Shown here: piece by piece, positions 1-13,100 of the stretch
Layout of the letters: every line of letters starts with the position of its first letter
Numbering within the stretch: position 1 is the stretch's first letter
NCBI GenBank assembly: GCA_036346405.1
Contig: CM070566.1
Coordinates: 15,123,533 to 15,187,532 of the forward strand
Reading direction: 5' to 3'
DNA from: Phyllostachys edulis
Lineage: Eukaryota; Streptophyta; Magnoliopsida; Poales; Poaceae
Length of the DNA stretch: 64,000 bases
Program-made: the position numbers and the translations under genes
Notes under the pieces: model-generated
What the model saw: the letters and a program-made list of their open reading frames with translations, nothing else
What the model was told of the DNA's origin: nothing
Databases searched by the model: none

Positions 1-167
1 CTTTATAGAACACACAATCTTTTAATGTTTTTCTTATTTTTCGTGATACAGTCGACTACAGGACTGTAGACATCATCTTTCTCTCTCTTCATTCTCTTTC
101 ATCTACATCAGCAAAAATTCTACGTGACAGCGATTATAGACGGCTGACTTGCCCATTGTATATGCTC
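1..167. mobile_element. Tourist-like MITE, left part outside window
   Basis: The right end reads CCCATTGTATATGCTC and is followed by TAA. Inverted, this gives GAGCATATACAATGGG, the kind of terminus seen in Tourist (PIF/Harbinger) MITEs, which duplicate TAA or TTA on insertion. The body is clearly similar to the complete element at 14599-14890: both share the stretch around CAGTCGACTACAG / TAATCGACTACAG and the block with CTCTCTTCATTCTCTTTCAT. The left terminus lies before the window, so the length is unknown. Confidence 0.7.
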
Positions 168-170
168 TAA

Positions 171-2640
171 GAAAATGCCACAATGTATGGACCCCTTTAG
201 CATCTATTGGTGGGATCCACACCCAAATAAAAACTGTCCCTCAATCCTCTTCTCTCCCCATGGAACTGGTTCTTACCTAAGCCTCCATTCCCCTCTTATC
301 TCCTTTAAAACCCTCTAATTGCAATGTGTAGTACCACTTTCTCCTCTTCTCTCTCCTCTAAAACCCACTTTCAAAGCCACGTTGCGAATGCTTTAAGGTC
401 ACCCCAAAAAGCAGGGAAGTGTTGGGGCCAAGAGCAGGTGCTAATGTTTCCAAACTCTTTTTTGCTCGTAATTTTTAAAAAATGAAACAAGAGCTAGGCC
501 TTAATATTAAAGAAAAGAAAGCCAGAATCAGACAATGAAATTGAAAAAGAAGAAGAATACTTCGAAGCAGAGGTTGATGTGAAAAATTTATCTTCCTTTT
601 ATTTAATTATTATGCAGCCAATATTGTGCTTGCATTTACTGGGAAATAGATAAATGTGATAGTATTTTCTTCTTTCCCCTTCAAACTCTTATACTCTTTC
701 ATACAAGAGGGCATTTGGCTTTTCACTTTTGAAAAGCATTGGCAACTTCTTTTTTACCGTACCAAAAATATTTTACTAGAATCTGCAAAGATCTTCTATA
801 ACTAACTCGATCACGTAGCTCGCCACAGGGCAACGGAACAATTCAAAATTGTCCTGATTTATAACGATTTCTGTAGTGCCAGCTTCTATATGTTTCATAG
901 TGCTTGTTTTTTTCTAGAACTATATTGTGTTTTGTTTGTCATTTTGTTGCGGTATTCATTGTGCATCACCAATCATGTAGTCCCTTTTGTTATGTATTTG
1001 GTAGTGCTATGCCTCCACCTTTCGTTGCCAACATGAGCCTTTTTTGGGTCTTCACTCAATCAGGCCAACGAGATGACCACAAGAGAGAAAGCATTAACAA
1101 AAGGAAAAGCCAAGGAAACAAGATGAGAGAAAACAAGAGAGCAAAACCGAAGAGTTTTTCAGAATAAACAAGCCACGATAGAAGAGGTGACATCGCAAAC
1201 CAAGAAGAATTGAGCAAAGAAAAAAAGCGTTCCACAAGTCTTGATTTCGAGTCGCTTCTTCTCGTGTAGTCGTGGCTAGTGTGGTCTATTTTTTTTTACA
1301 GGATCTAGCTTCCCCTTTTCATTTTTAATATTTTGCTTGCGTATCTCTTTCCCGTCTTTAATTGATAGGCAGAGCTTCTATCTTTGTTTAAAAAAAACAA
1401 GAAAACAAGAGAGAGGTAGAAGAGAGGTGGACCTAAATAAATAAAATAAAATGAAATGAAAACAGCAGGACACCACCAAAACGTGGTGTGGTCGCAGCTG
1501 GATCCTGAGCTGTCATGCTGTTGGCATTAGTTCATTAGTTGTTTTTCTCTTCTCTGTTTGGTCACTCGGCCCCACTACCCAATATGGGCTGCATAAAGAA
1601 GGCCACCCATGTTGTTCTGTCACATGTACCAACTGCCTTGCCTTGCCTTGCCTTGCTAGCTCATGGATATTCCTTTCTTGCCTCTTGTTCCATGTGGATT
1701 TGGAGCTATGGAGATGGAGGGTAAAATGTTATGTATACCATTCTTCTACTGAGTTATAGCACTTCTTTTATAGATAGTCACCACGTAAAATAAGCTACGA
1801 ATTTTCAAAGGTCTCCTGACTCGTTTCAAATTTAAACTAACAAAAGTACCTTTTGTTGGTATATTCGACATTAACTATGTCAAGCAGTGCCATGTTATCC
1901 TGTGTGCCCGGTGTGAGGATTTAGAAGCAGGTGAAAATACTTGTAGATAGCTATCTATATTTTTTAGATGCTACGTTTGACACCACGTTAACTAAAATTG
2001 TTGTAAAGGTCGCTTTTGAATTGAATTTTGTCGGCCGACAGTTTCATTTATTTTGTGTTTTGAATCATTTGTAAACAATTGACACAGATGACTTCCTTTG
2101 AGTTACTTGGTTGTATGTCTTTATGACTAATGTCTTTTAATCAAACCATTGATACATAACAAGGTAAGGAAAAGGTTCTCCTGAGATATATTATTGTAAT
2201 TTAGCTTAATCTAATGTGCTCTAGCCCTTTAATCAATAGCAAACACATTGTTTTCTTATAGGCTAAACTTCTAATAACAAAGAAATCCCATTAACCGGCG
2301 GAAGCAAATTAATCTGAACAAACTTTGTACCTTGTACTATCCATCATTTGTTAAGCTCATAATGTATAAATTATACAATGAGTCCTACAAATTTAATATG
2401 CCAAATCATGATAGTATTAAATTGTTCAGACTTGTCAACCGTCCATAAGTATTTCTACAGCCTAGTATAGATAAGAGATATTTCTATGGGCACTGGCGAG
2501 TACCCACAGCATTTCTCTCGCCACTAGTATTGGGCTATTGGCCACCCGCTTCCCCACATCGGGGGAAAATATCCTCATCAGCAGCACGCGCCGTTGGATC
2601 ATCAAATCCAACGCCTGTGATTTGTCCAAAATTTATGACC
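171..2640. other. Intergenic DNA upstream of the bZIP gene
   Basis: No coding exon, RNA gene or complete transposon was recognised here. The short open frames have no family resemblance. A (CCTTG)4 microsatellite lies at 1636-1655. An A/T-rich stretch with AAATAAA and AAATG motifs lies near 1430-1460. The distal promoter of the bZIP gene should be in the right part of this region, but I could not support individual sites. Confidence 0.5.
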
Positions 2641-3303
2641 CTCCTAAATTTCTCCAAACTTGTAATGTTTGTCGCCGTTGCAATATATTAACTAACGACA
2701 CTACTTATTTGATTTTTCTCCCCTCAGTATACGATTTCTCCATTCTTCTCCTTTCTCCCCTTCTCCTCTCTCCTCTTCATAAGCTCTAATCCCCAAAGAT
2801 TAGCACCGAAAAATCGGAGATAAATCTGAACAGTTGTAGATTAGTATCAGGGCTTGATTACGGCAATCGGGCTGGGGTCATTGGAAGAGTCGCAGCCGAA
2901 TTGGTAAGTATTTCGTGGGTTTTTGGTTTTATTTCTGGCTCCAATTCTTGGTCGGGTTTGCTCCTGTTCTTGATCCGCCTCAATTCGTACTGTTCGTTTT
3001 CGATTTGAATCTTTTTCATGCGTTTCGTCGTCCAATTTACATATTCCAGCTCGTTGTTTGATGGATCCTGACCATTTCCTGGTACCATTCGATGCTTGCG
3101 CTAAGAAAAATCGAATCTTTGACGCGAATTCACCGTAAAAATCCGATTTTTGGCACGCGCAATTGCTGAGATCTGTGGGTTGAGCTGTGAATTAGCCAGC
3201 CTCGATTCGATGCAAGCTCGTGGTAGTTTAGTGTTAAATTTGCTCAAATCTTGAGTTGTTGTTTACTGAAGAGATGTTTGTTCTTTGCAGTTTGGTGGAG
3301 CAA
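2640..3303 (+). promoter_or_regulatory. bZIP leader region with a 5'UTR intron (2904-3290)
   Basis: A pyrimidine-rich stretch (about 2710-2785, repeated CTCC/TCTCC) precedes a leader exon that ends TTG at 2903. A strong donor, GTAAGTA, follows. The acceptor is TTCTTTGCAG ending at 3290, giving a 387-bp intron inside the 5'UTR. The coding start lies 13 bases into the next exon. Leader introns of this kind are common in plant regulatory genes and often raise expression, but that role is inferred here. I found no convincing TATA box, so the transcription start is not placed. Confidence 0.6.
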
Positions 3304-6040
3304 ATGATGATGGCGAACGCGAAGCTCCAGAAGCAGGCGCTGCTGCCGCCGCGCAGCCCGTTCCCGACGGCGGCGTCGCCGTCGCCTTACGCCGACCGCG
3401 GCCCGATCGCCCGACCCCAGGATGCCACGCACCATCGGCAAGGGCATGGCCACGGGTACCACCAGCGCACGTCGTCGGAGAGCTTCATTGAGGAGCAGCC
3501 GTCGTGGCTCGACGACCTGCTCAACGAGCCCGAGTCACCCGTGCGGCAGCACGGCCGGGCCGGGCACCGCAGGTCGTCGAGCGACTCGTTTGCGCTCTTT
3601 GATGGAGGTGCTGCCGCCGGCGTGTATGCCAATGGTTTTGAGGGGATGGGGGGAGGAGGGCAGCCTGCGGCGTGGGGTGGCGTGCAGGAGTACTATGCCA
3701 AGCCAGGCTCGTTTCGGAGGCCACAGGGCCGGCCATGGGAGCAAGGCATGCCGAATTCGGTTGGTTACAGGCAAGGTGGGGCCCCACTGATGCCAGCGAA
3801 GGAGAAGGTTGGTGGGCATCACGGGCCACCAGCACCGAGTGTGTTGATAGATCATGAGCATGGCATGGACAAGAGAGCTCCTGATGAGGCAGGGCATGAT
3901 CAAAAGGTTGGGGCAGATAGGAAGGAGGGTGCGCCGCCGAAGTACACACAGTCGGAGGCGGACACCAAGCGCGCTAAACAGTGAGTCTGATTTCTGTTGC
4001 ATTCATGCTATCACTTTCAAGACTAGTGTTCCTATTCTAGAATTTCACACTTGCGAACCATTAATGGCAATAACCCAAGACAAGCAATCCATTCACTGTA
4101 ATTTTAAGCACATATAAAAAGGGCCAACCCTTCACTGTAGGTTTGCTTAGATTTTACTATCTGAATATGGTTGTGCAGATGTTGCTATTTTGAAGTTCTT
4201 TGCGAGAAAGCAAACAGTGTAGTCATTGAATATATCTTCTGTATAGCTGCACGGCGCATTTGATCATGGTGGTCACCAGATAGGATAGTGCAAGCATGTA
4301 TTCATTTCATACATTAGGTTGACCATATCTATGTTTGTTACTTAATAAACAAGTAGTATTGAACAGGACCTACAGGCTTGAAATGTGTGTATGCTGTAAC
4401 GTCTATGACTATATGTGCATAGACAATGGATAGTATATTAGATGTGGCCTGTGGCAACATAAATGCAACAGTATTTGAATGATTTTTTAAATTTACAACT
4501 TGATGAGCCTTAAATCAGATACCATCTATAAAACTATCAAAAATCCAGAATGGACAAAGTGCTTAAATTGCGTTGTTATATTGGTCAAAAGTAACGAGCT
4601 ATGCTTTCAGATGTTTTATTTAAATTAGGACATCATACATTTCAATCTTGCCATATCTGTATGTTGTTGCAGTCATGCTTAAACAGTTTCGTGTTTTAAT
4701 GCATCTAAGTTGCTTTTTTTTATCGCTTGCAGGCAATATGCTCAGAGGTCCCGTGTTCGAAAGCTCCAGTATATTGCGGAGCTTGAGAGAAAAGTCCAGG
4801 CATTACAGGTGAGCTCGTGAGAACAAATGGTTTTTGACTTCTGTTCCACAATTTAGTATTATATTTGACACAGAAAATATTCATGTCTGAATAATGCAGT
4901 CAGAAGGGATAGAAGTGTCTGCTGAAATGGAGTTTCTTACTCAGCAGAATATAATGCTGGACTTGGAAAATAAAACCTTGAAGCAAAGGCTGGAGAGTAT
5001 AACTCAGGAGCAACTAATTAAACGCTGTAAGTATACTCCCTTGTGTTTTGAGTTTTCTTATTTTGGAGTTCTGCTATCCAGAAAACTGCTAATAAAATCA
5101 TTTTGGTAATTGCATTAAGTTTCACTGAGATATTAATCACTATAACCAACATGTACATGTTTGCTTCAGACATTAACTCAAGTACAACTCTTCAGTTAAC
5201 TGTAGAGACACCATTGTCATGTTCTCTTCATAGTATATATTTTTATGGCACTGTACATTCTGTGACGCTAATGAGGACCTGTAACATGCATTTCTTGAGT
5301 AAGTTTGAGGATCTACTAAGCACAGGCATAAATAATTTTCGAAATAATGTCTTGTCGATAGTATAAAAGTACTCGAAATATTGACAACGTTCCTACTCCG
5401 AAGAGATGCCTTTACATTGTACTGTTTTCTCAGTAAGATGTCTATGGTTGAACTTTAGGCCGAGCTATTACGAGAAAAGTTTGGTATCTAACTTTTAAAT
5501 GAACTCAATTGACAATGTGGCCATTCAAATACATAACATGCCACTGGTTGTATTTAATAAGGTCTGTAAATGTTATTAACTTGTTGTAGCTGTTTTACTT
5601 ACAAATAGTGAATGCTAGCTAAGAAACTGGTAACCTAAGGAGGTTACATTTCTTAAAAAGAAGTTAAGAGATTGCTGCCGTAGTGAGAAACTATGATATG
5701 ACGCCAACATTTTCTGTGCAGTGATTCAGTTCAATGGGTGTAATGAATTGCTTTACTGAAATGCTGAATACCAGCTAGTAAATTGTTGTTCTGATAAGAA
5801 ATAATAAAATGGTCTGAGCATTTTTCCTCCAATGTTGCAGTTCAACAAGAGATGTTTGAGCGGGAAATTGGTCGTCTCAGATTGCTGTATCAGCAGCAGC
5901 AGCAGCAGCAGCCACCACAGCCTTCTGCTCATGGTCGTAGTAACAGCAGAGACCTTGATTCACAGTTTGCAAACCTGTCTCTGAAACACAAAGACCCCAA
6001 CTCAGGGCGCGACGCTGTGTCTGGGCCTCTTCGTACTTAG
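3304..6040 (+). CDS. bZIP transcription factor, group E-like (AtbZIP34/61 type), 4 coding exons
   Basis: Coding exons are 3304-3980, 4733-4808, 4900-5026 and 5841-6040. All introns are GT-AG, the phases join correctly, and the product is 359 residues. The start is the first of three ATGs (MMMANAK) after the leader intron. The N-terminal half is Pro/Gly/Ser-rich and has the motifs RTSSESFIEEQPSWLDDLL and RRSSSDSF; RxxS sites of this kind are possible phosphorylation or 14-3-3 sites. The basic region QYAQRSRVRKLQYIAELE is followed by a zipper with heptad residues L243, L250, V257, L264, L271, L278 and I285. A Q7 run and a Ser/Asp-rich tail close the protein. The invariant basic-region Asn is replaced by Lys225, while the paired Arg233 is kept. 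The closest known type is the nuclear AtbZIP34/bZIP61 group, linked in Arabidopsis to pollen and lipid metabolism. The target DNA of this copy is unknown. The reading frame is intact. Confidence 0.93.
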
Positions 6041-7175
6041 TTCTTTTCAGCCTTTTGTTCTTGTGAGTTCCACATCAGTTGCCACCACTCCTAGACCACT
6101 CTTTGTGGCTGTCAATCTGCATGAAGAAAGGAGCAGCACACTTGGAATTGCGCCCCCATCCCAGGGTGAATAACACTGGAAAGGCTAATAATTATGGATC
6201 TGATCTTTATTCTTTCGGAATATGCACCTGGCGGTCATCCTCAGCTCACTTCCATCGTTGATGATCGACCAGTCGGAGGTGTTTAGGGTTTTCCTTGTAG
6301 CTAGATGCTTTTCTTGCATCATTGTACCATTTCGGATACTAGGGTTCTAATTTGTTCCTGTGGTCTTGTTTGCTGTGCTGTCTTCTTCATGCATCGTAGC
6401 CATGTCTGGATTAGTCTGCCTTATCAACGGAATGTGGAGCACTAGTCAGCATCTGATACAGATGCTTTGAAATTGTGCCACATCCTTGAGAACTGTATGT
6501 TGTATGATTGGTATTCAATAAGCTAGTGCAAATGAAGTATTAGCGTTCTTCAGAGTTCAGACCATGATGTTGAAATGCTGCTAAGTTCTCTGTGAAATTG
6601 TCAATTACTCATCAGAACAAGTAGTTCACAAATTTCGCATGTGCGCATTGCTACTGTAATGAATTAAACTTTGCAAAATGCAACTAACAGAATTTGTGGC
6701 GGCGTCAGTGGTTGTCCTTAAAGATTGCTTGTAGGCATTTCATGTAAAATGGTTAAACAAGTTTGATTTACATCATGCATCTTATGAAATGATTCTTACA
6801 AGTTCACTGGATCTAAAGTTTGCTGTCGGAGCCTCTGTGAGACTGTAATCCAAATTCCAAATGCGATTCATAACACATACTAGAAAAAAGTATTTATCAA
6901 CAAACTGCAACATTTCAGCGTTCAGCTAAGAAAGCTAGTAACAGTACATGGACTGATTACAGCTCTAAAGACACCTTCTAAGCATTGATGAAGATTGAAG
7001 AGCTCTCTGACTCACCACAAATAACTTGAAGAGCTCTCTGACTCACCACAAATAACTGATTTTACGAAAACCTCCTTAAAAGACACAAATCACAACTAAT
7101 CTGCCCTCCAATAATAAACAGGTTACACACAATGTGTAGATCCCGACAAACAGCGGGCGCCCAAAAACTTCATTA
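6041..7175. other. 3'UTR of bZIP and convergent intergenic space
   Basis: This is the gap between the stop codons of two tail-to-tail genes. The bZIP 3'UTR probably ends near 6500-6550, where TATTCAATAAG occurs in A/T-rich sequence. The RPAC2 3'UTR should run leftward from 7176. A perfect 31-bp tandem duplication (two copies of a unit containing AGAGCTCTCTGACTCACC) lies at 6995-7056. Nothing else coding was seen. Confidence 0.55.
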
Positions 7176-10100
7176 CTAGTTCGAATCAATGTCCATTTGT
7201 TCTGCAGGTTTCTTTGATCTAAAATCAGCCACTAAGTTGTCAAAAGTCCCTCTAACGTGCTGGCACATTGCCATCAAGTCCTGTAAAGCATCTTTCAATA
7301 CATCCTTTGCTGGATCTCCTGCCAACATAATCAAGACGCATCAGAGGGTGAGCACTTTCTTGAGGAGATTAGAAGAATAATGAAACTGGTAGTGGCTAGT
7401 GGGCAATGCGATGGCATCCATAATTTTGGTATATGAGTCATCTTTACTTTGAACAGAAACATCAATTAACTGTTTTCTATTAAAGTAACCCGTCAACTCC
7501 ATGAAAGAAACAATATTATCTGATATTTAGATATATGGTTTCTAGAGGAAAGAAAATCTAACAAGTTTTCAATACACATCGGAGTAGAACACTAGGTGTT
7601 GGAAACTAACTATGTACTCAAGAATTCAAGATACAACTGTAGGAAGTAGCACAGTTAATGTGATTCTTGCAAACTCATTCAATGAGAATTCAAAATAAAG
7701 TATGTCTCAAAAACAACAATTTCAGTCCACAGTGGTTAACAAATGAAATATCAGGATCATATACCACTTTACAGTACCTGTAGTCTGAACTCTTATGTTG
7801 ACTTTGTTGTCAGCAGGATGAGGGATGCTATATCCACAAAATGCTACCCTTGGGCTGTGAGGACAGAAAAAAACCACAAAGAGAGAAATGAGAATCTTGA
7901 ATTCATATATTCACATTAGTTTCTAGTTTCTAAACATCAGATACTATTTGCAAGGCTTTAAGCTTGTTGTAAAAGTACAAGAGAAGACCTTTCACACTTT
8001 TCTGAACTCCAATACAACCAAACAGTTGAGCAAAAGAATATGGCTTGCAATCATGCATCTCGAGAGTTCACTTGGAAGTTATACATGTATTATATTTGTT
8101 AAGCATTAAATAGAATCAGTGGTCCCTTAACATTGATTTAAAACGTTGTATAGTGTTATCTGCAGTGTGTAATGCTGACTGAAAGTTCATGCATATGACT
8201 AAACCATCCAATAACAGAAGATTAGTTTCATAATGGTGATTTGCGAGGGAAACAGAAGATTAGTTTCATAATGGTGATTAACCAGTGCCTGACATATCAA
8301 TAAATGTGCCTAGGATGTTTGGTATTATAATCCTAGGGTGTGTAGCTTACGATTTTTGTCGGGACCGGATTCGCAATCCGGAACCCTCTGTGTGTATCAG
8401 CACTAGCCCCTGGATAAGTAGCTAGTGCATATAATTACATCATTGAATATCAAACACATATCTCGCAAATGTAAAGTTATTTCATAATATTAAACAATAC
8501 GTAAATAGACCATACACTTGACTTACACATGGGCTGATCAGGCCAAATACCTTCAATATCTGCAGCGGAAACGAAATCAATAACATAGCAGGTGGGACCC
8601 TCAGGATATGCCATAGACAATCGACAAGGCCTCATGACCTAGTTCTTAGCCTCTTCGATTTCCAATCTTGTCGAACGCAATTAAGCGTCCACAGAGCCTT
8701 CTTTTTCACTTACTGAATGATATTATTGAGCGAGTGTGAGTATACAGCCGTACTCCACGAGCCAACACACATAATGCAATTATAATAGATGCAAAGCTAA
8801 TCAAAGGAATGTCTTGAGGTTCTTTTATTTGCATAAAGCCACTATTGACATAGATTAAGTAGTAGACAAGTCTTGAGACCTAACATTTTGACTAAACCAA
8901 TTTTAATGAAATTAAGAGTGTTGTATAATGCTAGCGAAGGTTCCATCCACCTGCTAACGGAGAATAGTTCCCAAAGGTTCCATCCATCCACGAGTAGATA
9001 ATGGTTCCATCCACCTTATGCTATATCATTTTCAAGGCTACCTCCACCCAACAATTCCGGGCTGCATCCACCTGACAATTCCAGGGCTGCATCCACCCGA
9101 CAATTCCATCCCACCCACAAATGATTTTTATAAAACAGAGACTAACCAAGCAAGTTCCCACGTATCACCCATGATCGTGGGCATGGCTATCCAGACAATT
9201 TTACACTCTGCAGAGGTTGCACATCTTTACCCACATGATACAATCAACTTATACTGTCAACACACAGCCTCAGATGTGCGACGAAGAAGATTATAACGAG
9301 GCCTTTACAATGTCTTATCTCAGTACCAACCCGCCCATATAGGCCGATTCCTTCAACACTGGGATAGTGTCCTCGTAAGGCCACCACCAGAATGACCCTC
9401 GTGTTCCTGAGGATCATTTTCAATGAAGGGCCTAAAGTTGTGAGAGAAGCCCCTGGACCTCCCGCTAGACTAACCAGCACCGTGAACTCAGCGTCTTACC
9501 GAGTGGCCTCTTTCGCCACTTGTGTCATTCAAGTCCCTAGACCCCCCGCCAGACCGACCTAGGTAGCGTGGGAGCGGGGGAGGGCCTTGGGGGACAGGCA
9601 GACAAGGATCTCCGAGATCACTTGTCAGCCTCCACCCCACATGTTCTTCCTCCTCCACTCCTTGTTCTTCACCTTCCTCCTCTTCTCTCCCTCTCCTCTA
9701 GATCTCATCCCCCATGGTTTCTCCACCCCACCACCTCCTCTTGCTTCTCCTCGATGCTAGCGTCGCCTTCCCGCTGATTCTGGCGAGTGCTTTGGGGACG
9801 TTGACAAGTGCATCTGCGAGGGGGCAGAGTGCAGTTGACGCGGAGGTGGATGCAGCGCCACCGAGTGGACGATGTCGACGAGTGCGGGAGCTCCCACCGT
9901 ATAGCGACGCAACAACGCTGTTCATCCAAATGGGCGCGTACGAGGTGGGCAGGAGTGGTGGAGGAGGGGTTGAATAGGCGCGGTGGAGGCGACCATGGCA
10001 ACCGAGAGAGAGGAAGATGGTGAATGGTGGCACGGGCGATCAGAAAAAAACCCCTACCAGAATCGCCGGTTATCGATACGTACGGGTCCGGAAGGAAAAT

Positions 10101-13100
10101 CCCAACCGGTTTTTCCGGGTTTTGCAAATTCAAATTTCAATTTCTGAAATTTAGCCGGTTTTCAAGCGAATTCGAGTGAAATTCAACCGGTTTTTTTTTC
10201 CGGGAAATCTGGTTACGAGCCGGTTACCAGGCGGTTTTTTTCCCGGCCGCCCGATGGGATTTGGTCCAGTACCGGCTTTTGGATCCTTGGGGGCGACAAC
10301 GGCTCAGGAGGAGGAAGAAGAAATGAAAAGAAAAAAAATAGATAAATCAGCTGTTGACTCAGCTGTACACGTGCACGTGACAGGATGCCATGTCAATGAA
10401 ACTTGTATACATAGATGTCACATCAGCAAAACCGAAGTGGTTTTGGTCTCAGGGGGTAAAGTGAACGGTATTGATAGTTGAAGGGTGTCCAATATCCAAT
10501 TTTGCAATTCAAGATTTAAACTTAGACTTTCGCAAGAGTTCAAGGGTGCCAAATGGATATTTTTCCTTATTTGTTTTACAAAAATAACCCTCAGTCGCTA
10601 GCCCACTAGGCGACTAGGCCCAACCGGCAGGTGGGCCAGCGATTAGGTGACGGGGGAGGCCCAGACACGCGACCAAATCGCAACTTAGGCCTTGGTCTGA
10701 TGTGGACATCCCGATTGGACCAATTACACGAGTAAAGGCTAAATTAATTAATCAACAGGTGAACTCGCTCATAAATGATTTTAATCTTACTAATGAGAAT
10801 ATGTTACTACCTACTAGTTCCATGTTTTGTTTGTGTAGCTATACACATATAGAAGCATGCAAGACCGAGAACAATGGAGCAAGAAGCATTGAACAAGATA
10901 TTTGGTAGCCGTCGCTTGGAGGTTTGGTTGTGCCATGCATGCATGCATGCGTGTTACGTGAGGAAAAAAAGGAAGCTAGCTGTTATCTCCAAATCAAAGA
11001 AATCAGCATGCATGTTCCTTGCTGGAAGGAAATAGGAAGGAGGCAAAGAGACTAGGAAGGAGCCGCGTGGGAGACGTGTTGTACGTGGAAAGAAAGAAAG
11101 GAAAGGAAGCCTGTATTTGCAAGATTTTGGAGAGTTTCTTTTTCTGGGTGTGTGGCCGAGCGGAGCGCATGTGGGCCAGTATTGTAACTTCTGCTATATG
11201 TTGTGTGTGCATCGGCACGGGGGTCGGATGTACGTGCACACGGGATAGATAAATTAGGAAATACATTATTCTGTTAAGATAGAGAGAGTCCGACTAGATT
11301 TTTTGGCCGTAGTGGTGCCGAGACCACTACGAGATCGACCAAAGGGCTGCGGCTCTATATATTCTTGTATGCACTGTTTATTTGAGGGGTACCACTAATA
11401 TGAATTTATTATTTTTGAGACAGATCTATACGCTTGTTCTTCCTACGGTTTGACATACAGTGCAACCTAGAGGGGAATTGAGCGTTCTCAACCCCGTTGT
11501 TCTTATGATTTCTTGTGTTTTACAGGAGCAGCGATACGTTTACTTTGTGTGGTCAGATAGACGGGATCACGAGTGTGTGGTTGGGCGAATTCTTTTGTCG
11601 CAGGTTGCTGTTTTGACAGTGGTTGGTGCCGTCGGTTTGTCAGGTTGCACGGATCCAAAGTTATCATCGATCCTACATCGTGAAGATCGGGCATCCCCCC
11701 ATATCATGGTCTACCACGTGTCTTAGTAGCGAGTTGGTGGCACGACTAAGGCCTGTGCCGGGCACAGTTGTCGGCCCAGAACGCGATTTAGACCAGTCGC
11801 AGATCAGGCCAGAGACTAAGCACAGTGTTAAGAAATAATTTAAATAAAAGTAGCTTTAATTTTACGAAATTAAATAGTTGGAAGAGTTGTTTGTGAATAA
11901 TTGCTGGAGTTTGCTAATCGCAAAATTACTAGGACTTAGCATAAAGAGGATACACCAAACACAAGTCGGGTTTACAGCATATCGAACCAAGTAGCAACAT
12001 GTTTGAAGTAAAGGTAGCTAGCAACAAACGAGATACAACCATGAAATGGATTACACAAATTGACCACGACGATAGGAACAAAGCACTCCTAACGTGGGCA
12101 CAGACTGTATCAGGTATCAACTCCAGCTTTGTTAGCTGCAACATGTCGCCCTCCACTAGTTGTACTATCTTGACCTACCCGACCCGTTATGCTTCGTGCA
12201 CTTGTTCTTCCTATGCCCGTAATCTCCGCAAAGGATATACCTCTTCCCAGGGCCTTTGGCTTCAGACACGTCCATATCGTTTCGGATACGATGAGTCTGC
12301 CGACGGCCCTTGCCACCCTTCAGCAAGTTCAAATCAGGGACCCATCCTATTTTGCACATCGTCCTCTGTGAAGTTACCAACAACACGGAATCCACAGATC
12401 AACCCGCTCCTAGTCTGAACAACATTTTCCTTCATGAAGAAGCCTGACATATACCGCGCAGAGTCCATCTTGATCATGCCACATGCAGCCAACACATGAG
12501 CATGGCTTATGGAGTAGCATTGACTTGTTACACGTGCATTGACAAGTGTTGTTGCCCTCAATCGCGATGGGTGTCAAGCGGCTGCCAGTCGCGCGAGGGT
12601 CGCGCGACTGAGTGTCCACAGGCCTCAGTCGTATGACATGCGCACGAATGTGGGCTGGCTAGGCTCAAATCGCTGGCTCACCACGTGATTGGGCCTAGTC
12701 GCCTAGTGGGCCAACAACTGAGGGTTATTTCTATAGAAAAAGTAAAATGTGGGTTATTATTGTAAAACGATTTAAAAAATGGTTTATTTAGAAAAATAAT
12801 TTTGTAGCTTACTATGTATACTCTGAAGGTCATGACTAAGTTGATACTCTAAATACACTAATACAGGAACATAAATTGATGGCATATTGAAAACTATAAC
12901 AACAAATCAAGATGGTTGTTTGCACTATTACCACTTAAGCTTTTTTTATCTTTGTAGTTTCTGGTGATCAAAACCTGAAGTGGATGAAATTAGAGTATTC
13001 CACTTGCTGCCTAGGAATTCAAATAAAACTAATATAATCATCAATAGCTATTCAGCAAATACCAGATCTGGCACATTACAAAATCACAAAATACATCCCA

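Larger units (their letters stand above)
10583..12730. mobile_element. Mutator-like element with inverted repeat arms, in RPAC2 intron 1
   Basis: The left arm at 10583-10621 (AATAACCCTCAG, then GCCCACTAGGCGACTAGGCC) is repeated inverted at 12691-12730 with few changes. Inverted similarity continues weakly outside the arms (TTTTACAAAAATAA against TTATTATTGTAAAA), so the true ends may lie nearer 10550 and 12810. No 9-bp target duplication was clear. Next to the right arm, on the - strand, lies the C-terminal part of a Mutator-like transposase. The left half instead carries the 3' end of a gypsy-like polyprotein and a candidate LTR. It looks like an internally deleted or rearranged MULE with a retroelement piece. 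Confidence 0.6.

Noticed and set aside
3387..4002. Antisense and alternate-frame proteins of 81-155 residues over bZIP exon 2
   Set aside because: GC-rich coding DNA opens all frames. Only the + frame from 3304 shows family motifs and splices to the zipper exons.
7189..7380. A 63-residue + strand frame at 7189-7380
   Set aside because: It is antisense to RPAC2 exon 3, which is the true coding sequence.
8365..8381. Palindrome CCGGATTCGCAATCCGG as a recombination or binding site
   Set aside because: It lies within the end of a degraded LTR and has no second copy or partner here.
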